Shown: positions 7,587-15,552 of the stretch, one piece after another
Position numbering within the stretch: the stretch's first letter is position 1
Layout: the number at the start of each line of letters is the position of its first letter
NCBI RefSeq assembly: GCF_016862435.1
Contig: NZ_BOMY01000002.1
Location: forward strand, 372,001-436,000
Origin: Paractinoplanes tereljensis
Lineage (GTDB): Bacteria; Actinomycetota; Actinomycetes; Mycobacteriales; Micromonosporaceae
Direction of reading: 5' to 3'
DNA: 64,000 bases
Position numbers and translations under genes: made by a program
Notes under the pieces: generated by a model
What the model was told of the DNA's origin: nothing
Database searches by the model: none
Seen by the model: the letters and a program-made list of their open reading frames with translations, nothing else

Positions 7587-7784
7587 TCAGACATCCGGAT
7601 TGACGATCGCGATATCGCCCGCAGGCGAGATCAGCCGCCAGGTCGGAGCCGACCCCTTGAAGCCAGCCGCGCGCAATGGCGGACCAACCTGCGCCTTGAC
7701 CATGGCCCCGAAGGCTTCCTTCGCCGTCACAAGGTCATCAGACCATGACCGAAGACGAGAAACAGTCGTCATGATCGTTACCAC
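7587..7784 (-). pseudogene. Remnant of a DUF4304-like gene
   Basis: A 65-codon frame whose last 40 residues (MVKAQVGPPLRAAGFKGSAP then TWRLI..GDIAIVN) resemble the N-terminal part of DUF4304 proteins, which begin with a ...LGF...G..W-type motif. It stops early at 7587, where the family would continue for about 100 residues; no continuation is visible in the other frames downstream. No good ribosome binding site was seen. I read it as a truncated remnant; a short real gene cannot be excluded. Confidence 0.35.
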
Positions 7785-8118
7785 TCAGATCGAATCGCAG
7801 GAAGTGACCCGTCGCTCAGCTGTTCAAAGGCACCCAGATCACCCAGACCCACGAGCACTTTTCCGAGTCACGGGCGGCGCAAGATTGAAAAGCCCCCACC
7901 CCACCCCCCACCGCAACCACAACGGGGTTTCCCCACCGCCAAGCGCAGCCGGCGAGGTCTATTCCCAGGACCCACCACTGTGGCCGGCCTGCCCGACCAT
8001 CTCACCGCCCCGGACCACAGCGCGGCAGCCAGACCACCCCCCGTCAGGGGACCGCTGAGCCCAACAATGCAAACAGCAGCGAGGTACCACCGCCTGCCCG
8101 CCAGTTGCCTCCAAGCAA

Positions 8119-8191
8119 GGTTTCGGGCGGGGTGACCCAAGACAAGCAATAGATGCCCCACCGCTCGTCTTGGGTCACCCCGCCCGAAACC
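8119..8191. repeat. 25-bp perfect inverted repeat, 23-nt loop
   Basis: The arms 8119-8143 and 8167-8191 are exact reverse complements over 25 bp (GGTTTCGGGCGGGGTGACCC plus AAGAC). The 23-nt spacer is AT-richer. The hairpin lies just beyond the intrinsic terminator of the leftward S1 protease gene. It could be a backup terminator, an mRNA-stabilising stem or a small palindromic element. Confidence 0.7.
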
Positions 8192-8200
8192 GTCCACCGC

Positions 8201-8240
8201 AAGAAAGAAAACGGCCCCTCCCAAACAAAGGAGGGGCCGT
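8201..8240 (-). terminator. Intrinsic terminator of the S1 protease gene
   Basis: On the minus strand a perfect 11-bp stem (ACGGCCCCTCC at 8211-8221 with GGAGGGGCCGT at 8230-8240, loop of 8) is followed by TTTTCTTTCTT. This is a canonical rho-independent terminator 20 bp after the protease stop codon, and one of the few in the window with a real U-tract. Confidence 0.85.
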
Positions 8241-8260
8241 CTCCTGCCTAGCAGGAAGGC

Positions 8261-9301
8261 TTAGAAAACGCTGACGCCGTAAACGCTAAGCGGCTCAACA
8301 ACAGGCTGGAAGTAGGTAACGCCACCGGAGGAGCAGTTGCCGCTACCACCGGAGGTAAGGCCCAGGGCCGTAGTACCCGAGTACAGCGAGCCACCGCTGT
8401 CGCCAGGCTCAGCGCAAACAGTGGTCCGGATGAGACCGGAGACCGAGCCCTCGGAGTAGTTGACCGTAGCGTTCAGAGCGGTCACCCGGCCCGAGTGGAT
8501 ACCGGTAGTAGAGCCGCGGCGGTACACCGTGGCGTTGACGGCCGGCGTGCCGGCCGAGGTGATGTCCTGGGAGCCGACGCCACCAGTCTTGGTGATAGTC
8601 GTGTTCGTGTACCGGACGATGCCGTAGTCGTTACCCGGGAAGCTGGTGCCGGCCCGGGTGCCGAGGGTGGCCGAACCGTTGGTCCAGGTCGCACCGATGT
8701 TGGTGCAGTGCCCGGCGGTCAGGAAGTAGTAGACGTTGGCGCTGGTCTTCACGTTGAAGCCGAGCGAGCAACGGCCACCACCGGCGTAGATCGCGTCGCC
8801 ACCGGAGATCGTGGTGCTGAGGGTGCCGGGGGCAGCGGTGAGGGTCGCCTTGTCGCCGAGCTTGGCGACGGTCGCCTTGACCGCGTCGAGCTTGGCGCCG
8901 GTGACGGTGCTGTCGTAGGTGACCGCGACCACGTTGGTGATCGGGTCGACGGCGAACGTCGTGCCAGGCGTCTTCAGCGTGGCCTTCAGCGAGTCGTCGG
9001 CAGCGGCCAGTTCGGCACCGCTGTGCGTGACATAACGGGCGGTCGCGCCGGACGCGGTGACCTGGGCCGCCGTGGCGGCGTCGGTCACGTTCACAACCAC
9101 CTTGCCGGCCGCGTCGACGTACGAGCCGGCGGACTTGCTGCCGAACTGCGTGTCGAGCTTGGAGGCGAGGGCGGAGGGTGCGAACGACGGGTCGATGCCC
9201 GCGACGGGTGCGGCCGACGCGGGTGACGCGGCGAACGCGGAGCCGACGAGCACGCAGGCAGCAAGGCCGACGATCGGTCGGCGCAGCTTCCGGTTTAGCA
9301 C
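8261..9301 (-). CDS. Secreted S1-family serine protease (streptogrisin-like)
   Basis: A 346-residue pre-pro-protease. Residues 1-30 are a signal peptide (two Arg, hydrophobic core, cleavage near ASA-A), residues 31 to about 165 a pro-region, and the mature chymotrypsin-like domain probably starts near ISGGDAIY (165-172), as in streptogrisins. The catalytic triad is visible: H198 (TAGHC), D225 (NDYGIV) and S302 (GDSGGS). Three disulfides are likely from the mature cysteines (178-199, 296-323 pattern). The GTG at 9301 is chosen because GGGAGGAACCAA precedes it at ideal spacing and the signal peptide follows. Product is an extracellular endopeptidase. Confidence 0.93.
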   Translation of the reverse strand: MLNRKLRRPIVGLAACVLVGSAFAASPASAAPVAGIDPSFAPSALASKLDTQFGSKSAGSYVDAAGKVVVNVTDAATAAQVTASGATARYVTHSGAELAAADDSLKATLKTPGTTFAVDPITNVVAVTYDSTVTGAKLDAVKATVAKLGDKATLTAAPGTLSTTISGGDAIYAGGGRCSLGFNVKTSANVYYFLTAGHCTNIGATWTNGSATLGTRAGTSFPGNDYGIVRYTNTTITKTGGVGSQDITSAGTPAVNATVYRRGSTTGIHSGRVTALNATVNYSEGSVSGLIRTTVCAEPGDSGGSLYSGTTALGLTSGGSGNCSSGGVTYFQPVVEPLSVYGVSVF

Positions 9302-9357
9302 TTGGTTCCTCCCAGGGGGGTGGGGTGGTACGCCGATGGCGCACCGTGCCCTTGCAG

Positions 9358-9404
9358 TATTGAGAGTTCTCAATATGTCCACAAGGCGTGGCAATTGTTG
9401 CCAC
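9358..9404. promoter_or_regulatory. Two perfect dyads upstream of the S1 protease gene
   Basis: TATTGAGA-GT-TCTCAATA (9358-9375) is a perfect 18-bp palindrome and GTGGCAA-TTG-TTGCCAC (9388-9404) a perfect 7-3-7 dyad. They lie 57 and 87 bp upstream of the GTG start, in an unusually AT-rich stretch, and are good candidates for two different regulator sites. Confidence 0.55.
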
Positions 9405-9480
9405 GATGCCCATCAATCCAGCCCTGACCTGGGGAAACAACCGCGTCATACTGCCGAACTATGACCGAACCGGGATGGGG

Positions 9481-10737
9481 TTATTTACGTCGGTCAATCA
9501 ATGCATGCGCCTGAGAACGAATTTCCGGCACCGCCGTGGTCTCCCACTGGGCGCCGCGGCGCAGCGGGCCGATCAGCCACAGGTTGTCGCGCACCCGGCC
9601 GTCGGCGCCGATCACCCGGCCCTTGGCGTCGATGTCGAGACCGAGCCCGTGCGGGCCGACCCGGGCGTGCCCGGCGTCGAGCAAGGCCCCGGCGAAACCC
9701 CCGGCCGCGGCGGGTAGGCGGCCGGGGCCGGCACAGTTGACCACGGCACCGAACCACTGCACGCCGGCCTCCAGCTCGACCAGCAGGCCACCGGCGGGCG
9801 GCGCGGTCATCGAGCGGATGCCGCCGGCCCGGACCTCGAAGCGGCCCTCCTCGCGCAGGGCGTCGATCAGGGTGCCGACCGCGGGGGCCATCCGGTGCCG
9901 GTGACACTCCCACGGGCGGGCCAGGTGGCGCAGGAACTGCTCCTGCTCGTCGCAGCTCAGGCTGCCCCAGATGCGGTCGAGGTGCGGCCGCAGGCCGTCG
10001 ACCACCGCACGCCAATCGCCCGCTTTTTCGGCTTCTGCACGGATAAATCGGACGATGTCGCGGAGTGTCAGCGACTCGTCGATCGGCAGCGCGGCCGGCG
10101 GCGACGGCACCGCGGTGTGGCTCAGCGGCAACTGGCCGCGCCGGCTCACCGCGGTGATCGGGGCGTCCCGGCGGCCGTCGGCGGTGAGCGTGAGCACCAC
10201 GTCGATGGCGGTCAGCCCGGCGCCGACCAGCAGCACCGGCACGTCGGACGGGATCGCGTCGAGCACCCCGGCCCGCCACGGGTCGGGGATGTAGTCGGGG
10301 TGGTCGGGGCGGGCCGCGGGCTGGGCCGCCGCCGGGTTGCCGGTCGCCACCACGATCTCGTCGGCGCGCACCTCGCGGCCGCCCTCCAGCACCACACCAC
10401 GCTCGGACAGGCCGGTGGCGCGGGCCTGCACCAGGTCGACGCCCTTCAGCCCGCTGAAGACGTCGCGCAGGTAGCGGCCGAACTCGGCGCGCGGCCGGAA
10501 CTCCTCGGGCGAGCAATTCGCCCAGCGGACGAAGTGGCCGGGGTCCTCCGGGTCGGCGCTCATCGCGCCGGCCCGGGAGTTCAGCAGGTGCCACGGGCGG
10601 GCCGTGCCGTAGGCGAGGCCGCCACCGGGCTCGTCCGGCTCGATCAACACGACCTGGTCACCGCCGCGCAGCAGCTCTTTGGTGGCCAGAACGCCCGAAG
10701 CGCCACCGCCGACTACCGCCACCGTGCGTCCCGCCAT
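9481..10737 (-). CDS. FAD/NAD(P)-binding oxidoreductase (YdhS/HpyO-like)
   Basis: A 418-residue flavoprotein with an N-terminal Rossmann motif (VAVVGGGASG, residues 5-14), a PGGGLAYG segment near residue 37 and a second nucleotide-binding motif (VLLVGAGLTAIDV, near residue 165). It belongs to the FAD-NAD(P)-binding family seen beside flavin-dependent monooxygenases; it could supply reduced flavin or oxidise a sulfur-containing intermediate. The ATG at 10737 directly precedes the Rossmann fold; an earlier frame start at 10785 would overlap the upstream regulator's C-terminus. It follows the winged-helix gene by 16 bp and probably belongs to the organosulfur locus. Confidence 0.8.
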   Translation of the reverse strand: MAGRTVAVVGGGASGVLATKELLRGGDQVVLIEPDEPGGGLAYGTARPWHLLNSRAGAMSADPEDPGHFVRWANCSPEEFRPRAEFGRYLRDVFSGLKGVDLVQARATGLSERGVVLEGGREVRADEIVVATGNPAAAQPAARPDHPDYIPDPWRAGVLDAIPSDVPVLLVGAGLTAIDVVLTLTADGRRDAPITAVSRRGQLPLSHTAVPSPPAALPIDESLTLRDIVRFIRAEAEKAGDWRAVVDGLRPHLDRIWGSLSCDEQEQFLRHLARPWECHRHRMAPAVGTLIDALREEGRFEVRAGGIRSMTAPPAGGLLVELEAGVQWFGAVVNCAGPGRLPAAAGGFAGALLDAGHARVGPHGLGLDIDAKGRVIGADGRVRDNLWLIGPLRRGAQWETTAVPEIRSQAHALIDRRK

Positions 10738-10753
10738 GGTGCTGTGCCCCCTA

Positions 10754-11263
10754 CTACTCGTTGCCGGTAACAGTGATCTTGGCATCGTCGGCCAAACGGT
10801 AGCCGAGGCCGTAGACCGTGGTGACGACCTCGGGGTCGTCGAGCTTGGTGCGCAACCGGCTGACGTGCACGTCGACCGTGCGGTTGGTGGTGTGCGTGTG
10901 GCCCCACACCTGGGCGAGGAGCTGGCTGCGGCTGAACACCTGCCGGGGGTGGCGGGCCAGGAACAGCAGCAGGTCGTACTCGAGGCGGCTCAGGTCGAGC
11001 TGGGCGCCGTCGCGCAGCGCGGTGCGGGCGCGCGGGTCGAGGTGGATGGGGCTGCCGTGGTCCGGCTCGGTCGACTCGACCGCCACCTCAGCGCCCGGAC
11101 CGGCCGCGTCGACCAGGTCGCGCAGGGCGGCGAGGACGCGGGTGCGCCCTTCGGCCGCGCCACCGGCGATGCTGATGGTCACCGTCACCGGGGGTTCCGG
11201 CGGCAGCGCGGGGACGGGACGCAGGTGTACGCGGCGGGGGTGTGCGACGGCGAGCGCGGACAT
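10754..11263 (-). CDS. Winged-helix (OmpR/PhoB-type) regulator without receiver domain
   Basis: A 169-residue DNA-binding protein. Residues 75-160 form an OmpR-type winged helix (LSRLEYDLLLFLARHPRQVF, then SRSQLLAQVWG, VDVHVSRLRTKL, VYGLGYRL). The first 65 residues are not a receiver domain: there is no DD pair, phospho-Asp or Lys, so it is not a standard response regulator. AGGAGG lies 5 nt before the ATG. Regulators of this kind recur beside LLM monooxygenase and ABC sulfonate genes in actinomycetes, so control of this locus in response to sulfur supply is likely by context only. Confidence 0.85.
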   Translation of the reverse strand: MSALAVAHPRRVHLRPVPALPPEPPVTVTISIAGGAAEGRTRVLAALRDLVDAAGPGAEVAVESTEPDHGSPIHLDPRARTALRDGAQLDLSRLEYDLLLFLARHPRQVFSRSQLLAQVWGHTHTTNRTVDVHVSRLRTKLDDPEVVTTVYGLGYRLADDAKITVTGNE

Positions 11264-11369
11264 TGGCTCCTCCTACGGGTGGGGTGTGTGGCCGGCCGTC
11301 GCCGGGTCCCGGCGACGGCCAACAATACATGTCCCATCTGTTCGATAGGTTAAATCATGTAGCAGAAAG

Positions 11370-12464
11370 TCAAGCGGCGACAAGCCGGGCGGCGTCCCGC
11401 CGGCTGATCTCGGCCCGGACCGCGGGGATCAACTCGCGGCCGTAGTCGATGGCGTCGTCAAGTGGGTCGTAACCGCGGATCAGGAACGTGGTCACGCCCA
11501 GGTCGTAGTAGTCGAGCAGGGCCTGTGCGACGGTCTCCGGCGTGCCCACCAGGGCGGTGGTGTTGCCGGCGGCGCCGCTGGCCTTCGCGGTCGCGGTCCA
11601 GAGCGCCCGGTCGTGCCGGTCCCCCTCGGCCGCGGCCGCCAGCAGGCGCTGGGAGCCGGTGTTGGCAGGACTCGCCCGGTCCCGGTTGCGGAAGAAACGT
11701 GGCGCGGTGACCTGGCCGATCCGGCCCAGAATCGCTTCGGCCCGTTCCCAGGCGAGTTCCTCGGTCGGGCCGAGAATGGGACGGAACGAGACCGAGAAAC
11801 CCGGCGCCGCCCGTCCGACGGCCGTGGCTTCCGCCCGTACCGAAGCAATTTGCTCTTGAATTTGGGCCAGGGGTTCGCCCCAGAACATATAGACGTCGGC
11901 ATGTTTGACGCCGGTGCGGTAGGCGGCCGGCGACGAACCGGAGAAGTAGATCGGAATCGTCCCGTTGACCGGTTTGACCTGGGCGACGAAGTCCTCGAAA
12001 CGGTAGATGTCGCCCTGGTGGGAGAACGGGATGTCGGACTGCCAGGCCTGGCGGAGGATGCCCAGGTATTCGTCGGTGCGGGCGTACCGGGCGTCCTTCG
12101 ACAGGTAGTCGCCGTCGCGGCGCTGCTCGACGTCGTGACCGCCAGTGATGATGTTGAGGGTGACCCGGCCGCCGGTGAACTGGTCGAGGGTGGCGAAGGT
12201 CCGGGCGGCCAGCGTCGGCGCGACGAAGCCGGGCCGGTGCGCGACCAGGAACTTGAGCGTCTCGGTCCGGGCCGCCGCGTAGGCGGCCACCTGCGCACCC
12301 TCGGGGTACGACGAGCTGTATCCGAGGAGCACCTGGTCGAAGCCGGAGTCCTCGTGCGCCCGGGCGATCCGGGTGGTGAAGGCCGGATCGATCAGCGCGG
12401 TGGTGGCCGGAGTGCTCTCCGACCCGTCCTGGGTGGCGATCAGGCCGATGAAATCGACCGGCAT
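11370..12464 (-). CDS. LLM-class FMNH2-dependent monooxygenase (alkanesulfonate monooxygenase-like)
   Basis: A 364-residue (beta/alpha)8 luciferase-like monooxygenase of the SsuD type, expected to cleave C-S bonds of sulfonates using reduced flavin from a partner reductase and O2, releasing sulfite. SsuD-like features include TLDQFTGGRVTLNIITGGHD (near 92-111), DEYLGILRQAW and the C-terminal TALVGTPETVAQALLDYYDL and FLIRGYDP. It begins 1 bp after the cupin stop at the distal end of an ABC transporter operon. It is a close paralogue of the gene at 15553, the two sharing most motifs. Confidence 0.9.
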   Translation of the reverse strand: MPVDFIGLIATQDGSESTPATTALIDPAFTTRIARAHEDSGFDQVLLGYSSSYPEGAQVAAYAAARTETLKFLVAHRPGFVAPTLAARTFATLDQFTGGRVTLNIITGGHDVEQRRDGDYLSKDARYARTDEYLGILRQAWQSDIPFSHQGDIYRFEDFVAQVKPVNGTIPIYFSGSSPAAYRTGVKHADVYMFWGEPLAQIQEQIASVRAEATAVGRAAPGFSVSFRPILGPTEELAWERAEAILGRIGQVTAPRFFRNRDRASPANTGSQRLLAAAAEGDRHDRALWTATAKASGAAGNTTALVGTPETVAQALLDYYDLGVTTFLIRGYDPLDDAIDYGRELIPAVRAEISRRDAARLVAA

Positions 12465-12465
12465 G

Positions 12466-12891
12466 TCACTCCTCCTCCGGTCGCAGCGACGGCAGGTTGA
12501 CCACGATCGCCTCCTGCGTCGTCCGCGCGATCACCACGACCGCCTCGTTGTCCGGGTCGGGGTTCTCCTCGCGGTGCGGCACCCACGGCGGCACGAAGAT
12601 GTAATCACCGGGTTTGGTCTCGTGCCTGATTTCGGCCTGCGAGTCAAGGTCGTAAAAGACAAAGACCGGATTGCCGCGTACGACGTAGATAGCCGTCTCC
12701 GACTCACCGTGATGGTGGTTGTCGCTGGCCGTCGAGGCGTGGACGTGGGTCTCCCCCATCCACAGGTTCTCGCTGCCCACGGTCTTGCCGCTGATCGCCT
12801 CGACCCGGGTCATCCCCTTGGTCTGCGCGGTATCCCCGGACAAGCCGGTCGGCACGACATGGTGCAGTTTCTGATGAAAGGCGTCGGCCAT
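12466..12891 (-). CDS. Cupin-domain protein
   Basis: A 141-residue single-domain cupin. Metal-binding motif 1 is HHHGESE (residues 58-64) followed by an E near 68 and G-P/V-x-F; motif 2 is PGDYIFVPPWVPHREENP. The conserved histidines and glutamate suggest a mononuclear metal enzyme or sensor. It sits inside the transporter-monooxygenase operon, its ATG overlapping the ATPase stop by 1 bp (TAATG), so a role in metabolising or sensing the imported sulfur compound is likely; no reaction can be assigned. Confidence 0.88.
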   Translation of the reverse strand: MADAFHQKLHHVVPTGLSGDTAQTKGMTRVEAISGKTVGSENLWMGETHVHASTASDNHHHGESETAIYVVRGNPVFVFYDLDSQAEIRHETKPGDYIFVPPWVPHREENPDPDNEAVVVIARTTQEAIVVNLPSLRPEEE

Positions 12892-13580
12892 TACTCGGTC
12901 ACCCCCAGCTCGCCCAGCAGGGTGCCGCGCAGCGCGGCGAACGGCGCCGAGCCGCGCTCGCGAGCACCCGCGGGCACCTCATGGACGGCCGCGATCCGGC
13001 CTTCCCGCATGGTAAGCACCCGGTCGGCGAGCAGGACCGCCTCGTCGACGTCGTGGGTGACCAGCAGTACGGCCGGCCGGTGCCGGCTGGTCAGGTCGCG
13101 GACCAGGCCGTGCATCTTGATCCGGGTGAGCGCGTCCAGGGCCGCGAACGGCTCGTCGAGCAGCAGCAGTTCCGGCTCGCGGACCAGGGCCCGGGCCAGC
13201 GCGACCCGCTGCGCCTCGCCGCCGGAGAGGGTGACCGGCCACGCGTCGGCGTGGTTGGACAGGCCGACCTCCTCCAGGGCCGACTGGGCCTTGGCCCGGG
13301 CGGTCGACCGGGGCAGGCCGATGGCCACGTTGCGCCAGACCTTCCACCAGGGCAGCAGCCGGTGCTCCTGGAAGACCACGGTGCGCCGCTGCGGGACGGC
13401 GAGGGTGCCGCCGTCGACCGGGTCGAGGCCGGCCAGGGCCCGCAGCAGCGTGGTCTTGCCGCAGCCGCTCTTGCCGAGCAGGGCCACGAACTCGCCCCGC
13501 TCGATGGCGAGGTCGAGCTCGTGCAGGACGGTGCGTTCGCCGTACCGCCGGGTGATCTTCTCGGCGAGAACCGTGCTCAT
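12891..13580 (-). CDS. ssuB: ABC transporter ATP-binding protein (sulfonate/nitrate/taurine type)
   Basis: A 229-residue ATPase with Walker A GKSGCGKTT (36-44), Q-loop FQEHRLLPWW, signature LSGGEAQRVALARAL, Walker B LLLLDEP and switch histidine THD. The Q-loop wording and short length are typical of SsuB/TauB ATPases that energise import of aliphatic sulfonates. The ATG start overlaps the substrate-binding protein stop (ATGA). The symbol is by family and operon; the exact substrate is not proven. Confidence 0.88.
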   Translation of the reverse strand: MSTVLAEKITRRYGERTVLHELDLAIERGEFVALLGKSGCGKTTLLRALAGLDPVDGGTLAVPQRRTVVFQEHRLLPWWKVWRNVAIGLPRSTARAKAQSALEEVGLSNHADAWPVTLSGGEAQRVALARALVREPELLLLDEPFAALDALTRIKMHGLVRDLTSRHRPAVLLVTHDVDEAVLLADRVLTMREGRIAAVHEVPAGARERGSAPFAALRGTLLGELGVTE

Positions 13581-14554
13581 AGCTTCACCGCGTGGTCGGC
13601 GATATTGATCTTTCCGCTCAGGACCTTGTGGTCGGTGAGCCAGTCAGCGCCGGACTGCAGCTGGGCGATGCCGTCGTCGTTGATCAGGCTCCAGGTGGTC
13701 TGGACGTTGTTCCCGATCAGCTTGTCCACCACGCCCTGCGGGTATTTGGAGACCTCGTTGCCGATCTTCTGCGCCTCGGCCTGGTTGGCGTTGACCCAGT
13801 CCTGCTCGGCCTTGTAGGCGGCGATCACCTTGCGGATGGTGTCGGCCTCCTTCTTGGCGTACTCCTCGCGGACCAGGTAGGTGCCGAAGTCGATCTGCTT
13901 GTCGAGTTCGTCGCCGTCCACGAAGATCGACTTGGCCTGGTAGTTGACCTGGGCCAGCTCGAGCGGGCCCGACCAGATCGACCAGGCGTCGACCTTGCCG
14001 CTGCCGAAGGCCGGCGCCGCGTCCGGTGGGTTGAGGTAGGTGAAGGTCACCGAGTCGCGCGCCACGCCGTACTTCTCCAGCGCCGCCACCAACAGGAACT
14101 CGCCGAGGCCGGCCTTGTTGACGGCGACGTTCTTGCCGGCCAGGTCCTTCACCGAGTTGATGCCGCTCTGCGGCCGCACGATGATCGCGCTGGTCCGCGG
14201 CTTCGAGGTGGACCAGGCCACGTAGACCAGCTTGTTGCCGGACAGCAGCGCCTGGTCGGCCGGGGTGGAGCTGCCGCCGAAGCTGAAGTCGGCGGTGTTG
14301 GTGGCCACGGCCTGCAGGGTGGGCGCGTGGTTCGGGAACGGGCCGACCCATTCGATGTCGATGCCCTGGTCGTTCAGCGTCTTCTCGAAGACACCACGGG
14401 TCTTGGGAACGGAGATGGCCCCGTAGGTCAGGCGCACCTTCTTGCGACCTCCGGCTGCGGCTGCGGCCTCGTCGTCGTTCCCACAGGCGGCAAGGCTTCC
14501 CAGGACGGGCAGAGCCAGCGCGGCGCCGAGCAGGTTGCGGCGGGACAGGGTCAC
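13577..14554 (-). CDS. ssuA: ABC transporter substrate-binding lipoprotein (sulfonate type)
   Basis: A 325-residue periplasmic-type binding protein. The signal has a twin-arginine SRRNLLG motif and a lipobox LAAC with C24 as the lipidated residue, so it is probably anchored outside the membrane after Tat export. The body matches NMT1/SsuA-like proteins (KVRLTYGAISVPKTRGVFEK, ATNTADFSFGGSSTPADQAL). GGAGGAAGAAA precedes the GTG start, which overlaps the permease stop (GTGA). It should bind the sulfonate or related organosulfur ligand and deliver it to the permease. Confidence 0.88.
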   Translation of the reverse strand: MTLSRRNLLGAALALPVLGSLAACGNDDEAAAAAGGRKKVRLTYGAISVPKTRGVFEKTLNDQGIDIEWVGPFPNHAPTLQAVATNTADFSFGGSSTPADQALLSGNKLVYVAWSTSKPRTSAIIVRPQSGINSVKDLAGKNVAVNKAGLGEFLLVAALEKYGVARDSVTFTYLNPPDAAPAFGSGKVDAWSIWSGPLELAQVNYQAKSIFVDGDELDKQIDFGTYLVREEYAKKEADTIRKVIAAYKAEQDWVNANQAEAQKIGNEVSKYPQGVVDKLIGNNVQTTWSLINDDGIAQLQSGADWLTDHKVLSGKINIADHAVKL

Positions 14555-15393
14555 TTTCTTCCTCCGGATGGTGCGTAATTGGGGTGCCAGGCCAGGAGAC
14601 GGCGCTCCAGGGCTCGAGCGATGAGGTCAGTAGTCAGGCCGATCAGCGCGTACAGCACGATGACCAGCACAATCACGTCGGTCTGCAGGAATTCGCGAGC
14701 ATTGGTGGCCATGAAGCCGATGCCGGCGGGCGCGCCCACCGTCTCGGCGATCACCAGGGCCAGCCAGGCGTTGGTCAGCGCCAGCCGCAGGCCGAGCAGG
14801 ATCGACGGCAGTGCCCCGGGCAGGATGATCGCCCGGACGATGTCGAGCTTCGACAGACCGGCGACCCGGCCCATCTCGACCAGCTTCGGGTCGACCTGGC
14901 GGATGCCGAGCACGGTGTTCAGGTAGATCGGGAACAGCGTGCCGAGCGCCACCAGGAAGAAGCGTCCGCTCTCGCCGACGCCGAACCAGACCATCACGAG
15001 CGGCAGGATCGCCAGGAACGGGATAGCCCGGACAATTTGAATATTGCGATCGATGAGTGCCTCGAACAGCTTCGAGAAACCGGTGAGTACGCCGAGCACG
15101 AGGCCGACGCCGGCCCCGATGAACAGGCCTACCGCGGCCCGCTTCAGGCTTTCCCACAGGTGGCGGGGCAGTTCGCCGGTCTCGGTCAGATGCCACGCGG
15201 TGGTGCCGACCGAGCTAGGTGCCGGCAACACGTTCGGTGCGATGACGCCGGTCCGGGCGAGCAGTTCCCACGTGAGCAGCAGCAGAACGGGGACGATCCA
15301 GGAGATCGTCCGGTACGGCAGAGCCCGCTTCTTCGAGGGCGTCGCCCCGGTCTCCGCCGCGGTGGCGGGACCGGCGATCGCAGTAGTGGACAT
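14551..15393 (-). CDS. ssuC: ABC transporter permease (sulfonate type)
   Basis: A 280-residue permease with about six membrane helices after a cytoplasmic N-terminus of 30 residues. The EAA loop that docks with the ATPase is visible as EMGRVAGLSKLDIVRAIILP (about 178-197). It is the first gene of the leftward operon permease, binding protein, ATPase, cupin, monooxygenase. A TTGACA -35 lies at 15430-15425 on the minus strand and the predicted transcript start falls within a few bases of the ATG, so translation may be near-leaderless; no strong ribosome site is seen. Confidence 0.88.
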   Translation of the reverse strand: MSTTAIAGPATAAETGATPSKKRALPYRTISWIVPVLLLLTWELLARTGVIAPNVLPAPSSVGTTAWHLTETGELPRHLWESLKRAAVGLFIGAGVGLVLGVLTGFSKLFEALIDRNIQIVRAIPFLAILPLVMVWFGVGESGRFFLVALGTLFPIYLNTVLGIRQVDPKLVEMGRVAGLSKLDIVRAIILPGALPSILLGLRLALTNAWLALVIAETVGAPAGIGFMATNAREFLQTDVIVLVIVLYALIGLTTDLIARALERRLLAWHPNYAPSGGRK

Positions 15394-15424
15394 GGCCGCA
15401 ACTTTGACGGCCGCAACTCCCTCA

Positions 15425-15453
15425 TGTCAACCATACTCCCTAGGATTACTAGG
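15425..15453. promoter_or_regulatory. Divergent ssu promoter region: -35 box and CTAG dyad
   Basis: A CCTAG-GATTA-CTAGG dyad (15439-15453) sits directly upstream of a consensus TTGACA -35 box (minus strand, 15430-15425) that would drive the transporter operon. A TTGACG at 15468-15473 could serve the rightward genes. The position of the dyad between the two -35 boxes fits an activator or repressor controlling both halves of the organosulfur locus. Confidence 0.5.
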
Positions 15454-15552
15454 ATATGAGACAACCATTGACGGCTCACGCATCTGAGACGGAGGGTGGG
15501 GGACAGCGGTTCGCTATCCCATCAAGTGGACGGCTGGAAAGGTAAACAGATC

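Larger units (their letters stand above)
7183..8118. other. Gene-poor region with repeat and gene remnants
   Basis: About 0.94 kb with no convincing intact gene. It holds two degenerate copies of a repeat (7367-7437, 7470-7542), an 11-bp-stem hairpin (7354-7382), a gene remnant (7587-7784) and a C-rich tract (7892-7911). Reading frames here are short and have poor codon bias. A frame of 118 codons on the minus strand (7868-8224) runs through the protease terminator and looks spurious. The region reads like a graveyard of an old insertion. Confidence 0.6.

Noticed and set aside
7892..7911. Possible G-quadruplex (C-rich tract, G-rich on minus strand)
   Set aside because: Only three clear G-runs are present in a short span; the fourth is distant and on the other strand. 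Not enough for a confident call.
7868..8224. 118-codon open frame on the minus strand
   Set aside because: It runs through the 25-bp inverted repeat and the protease terminator, has poor codon bias and resembles no protein I know.
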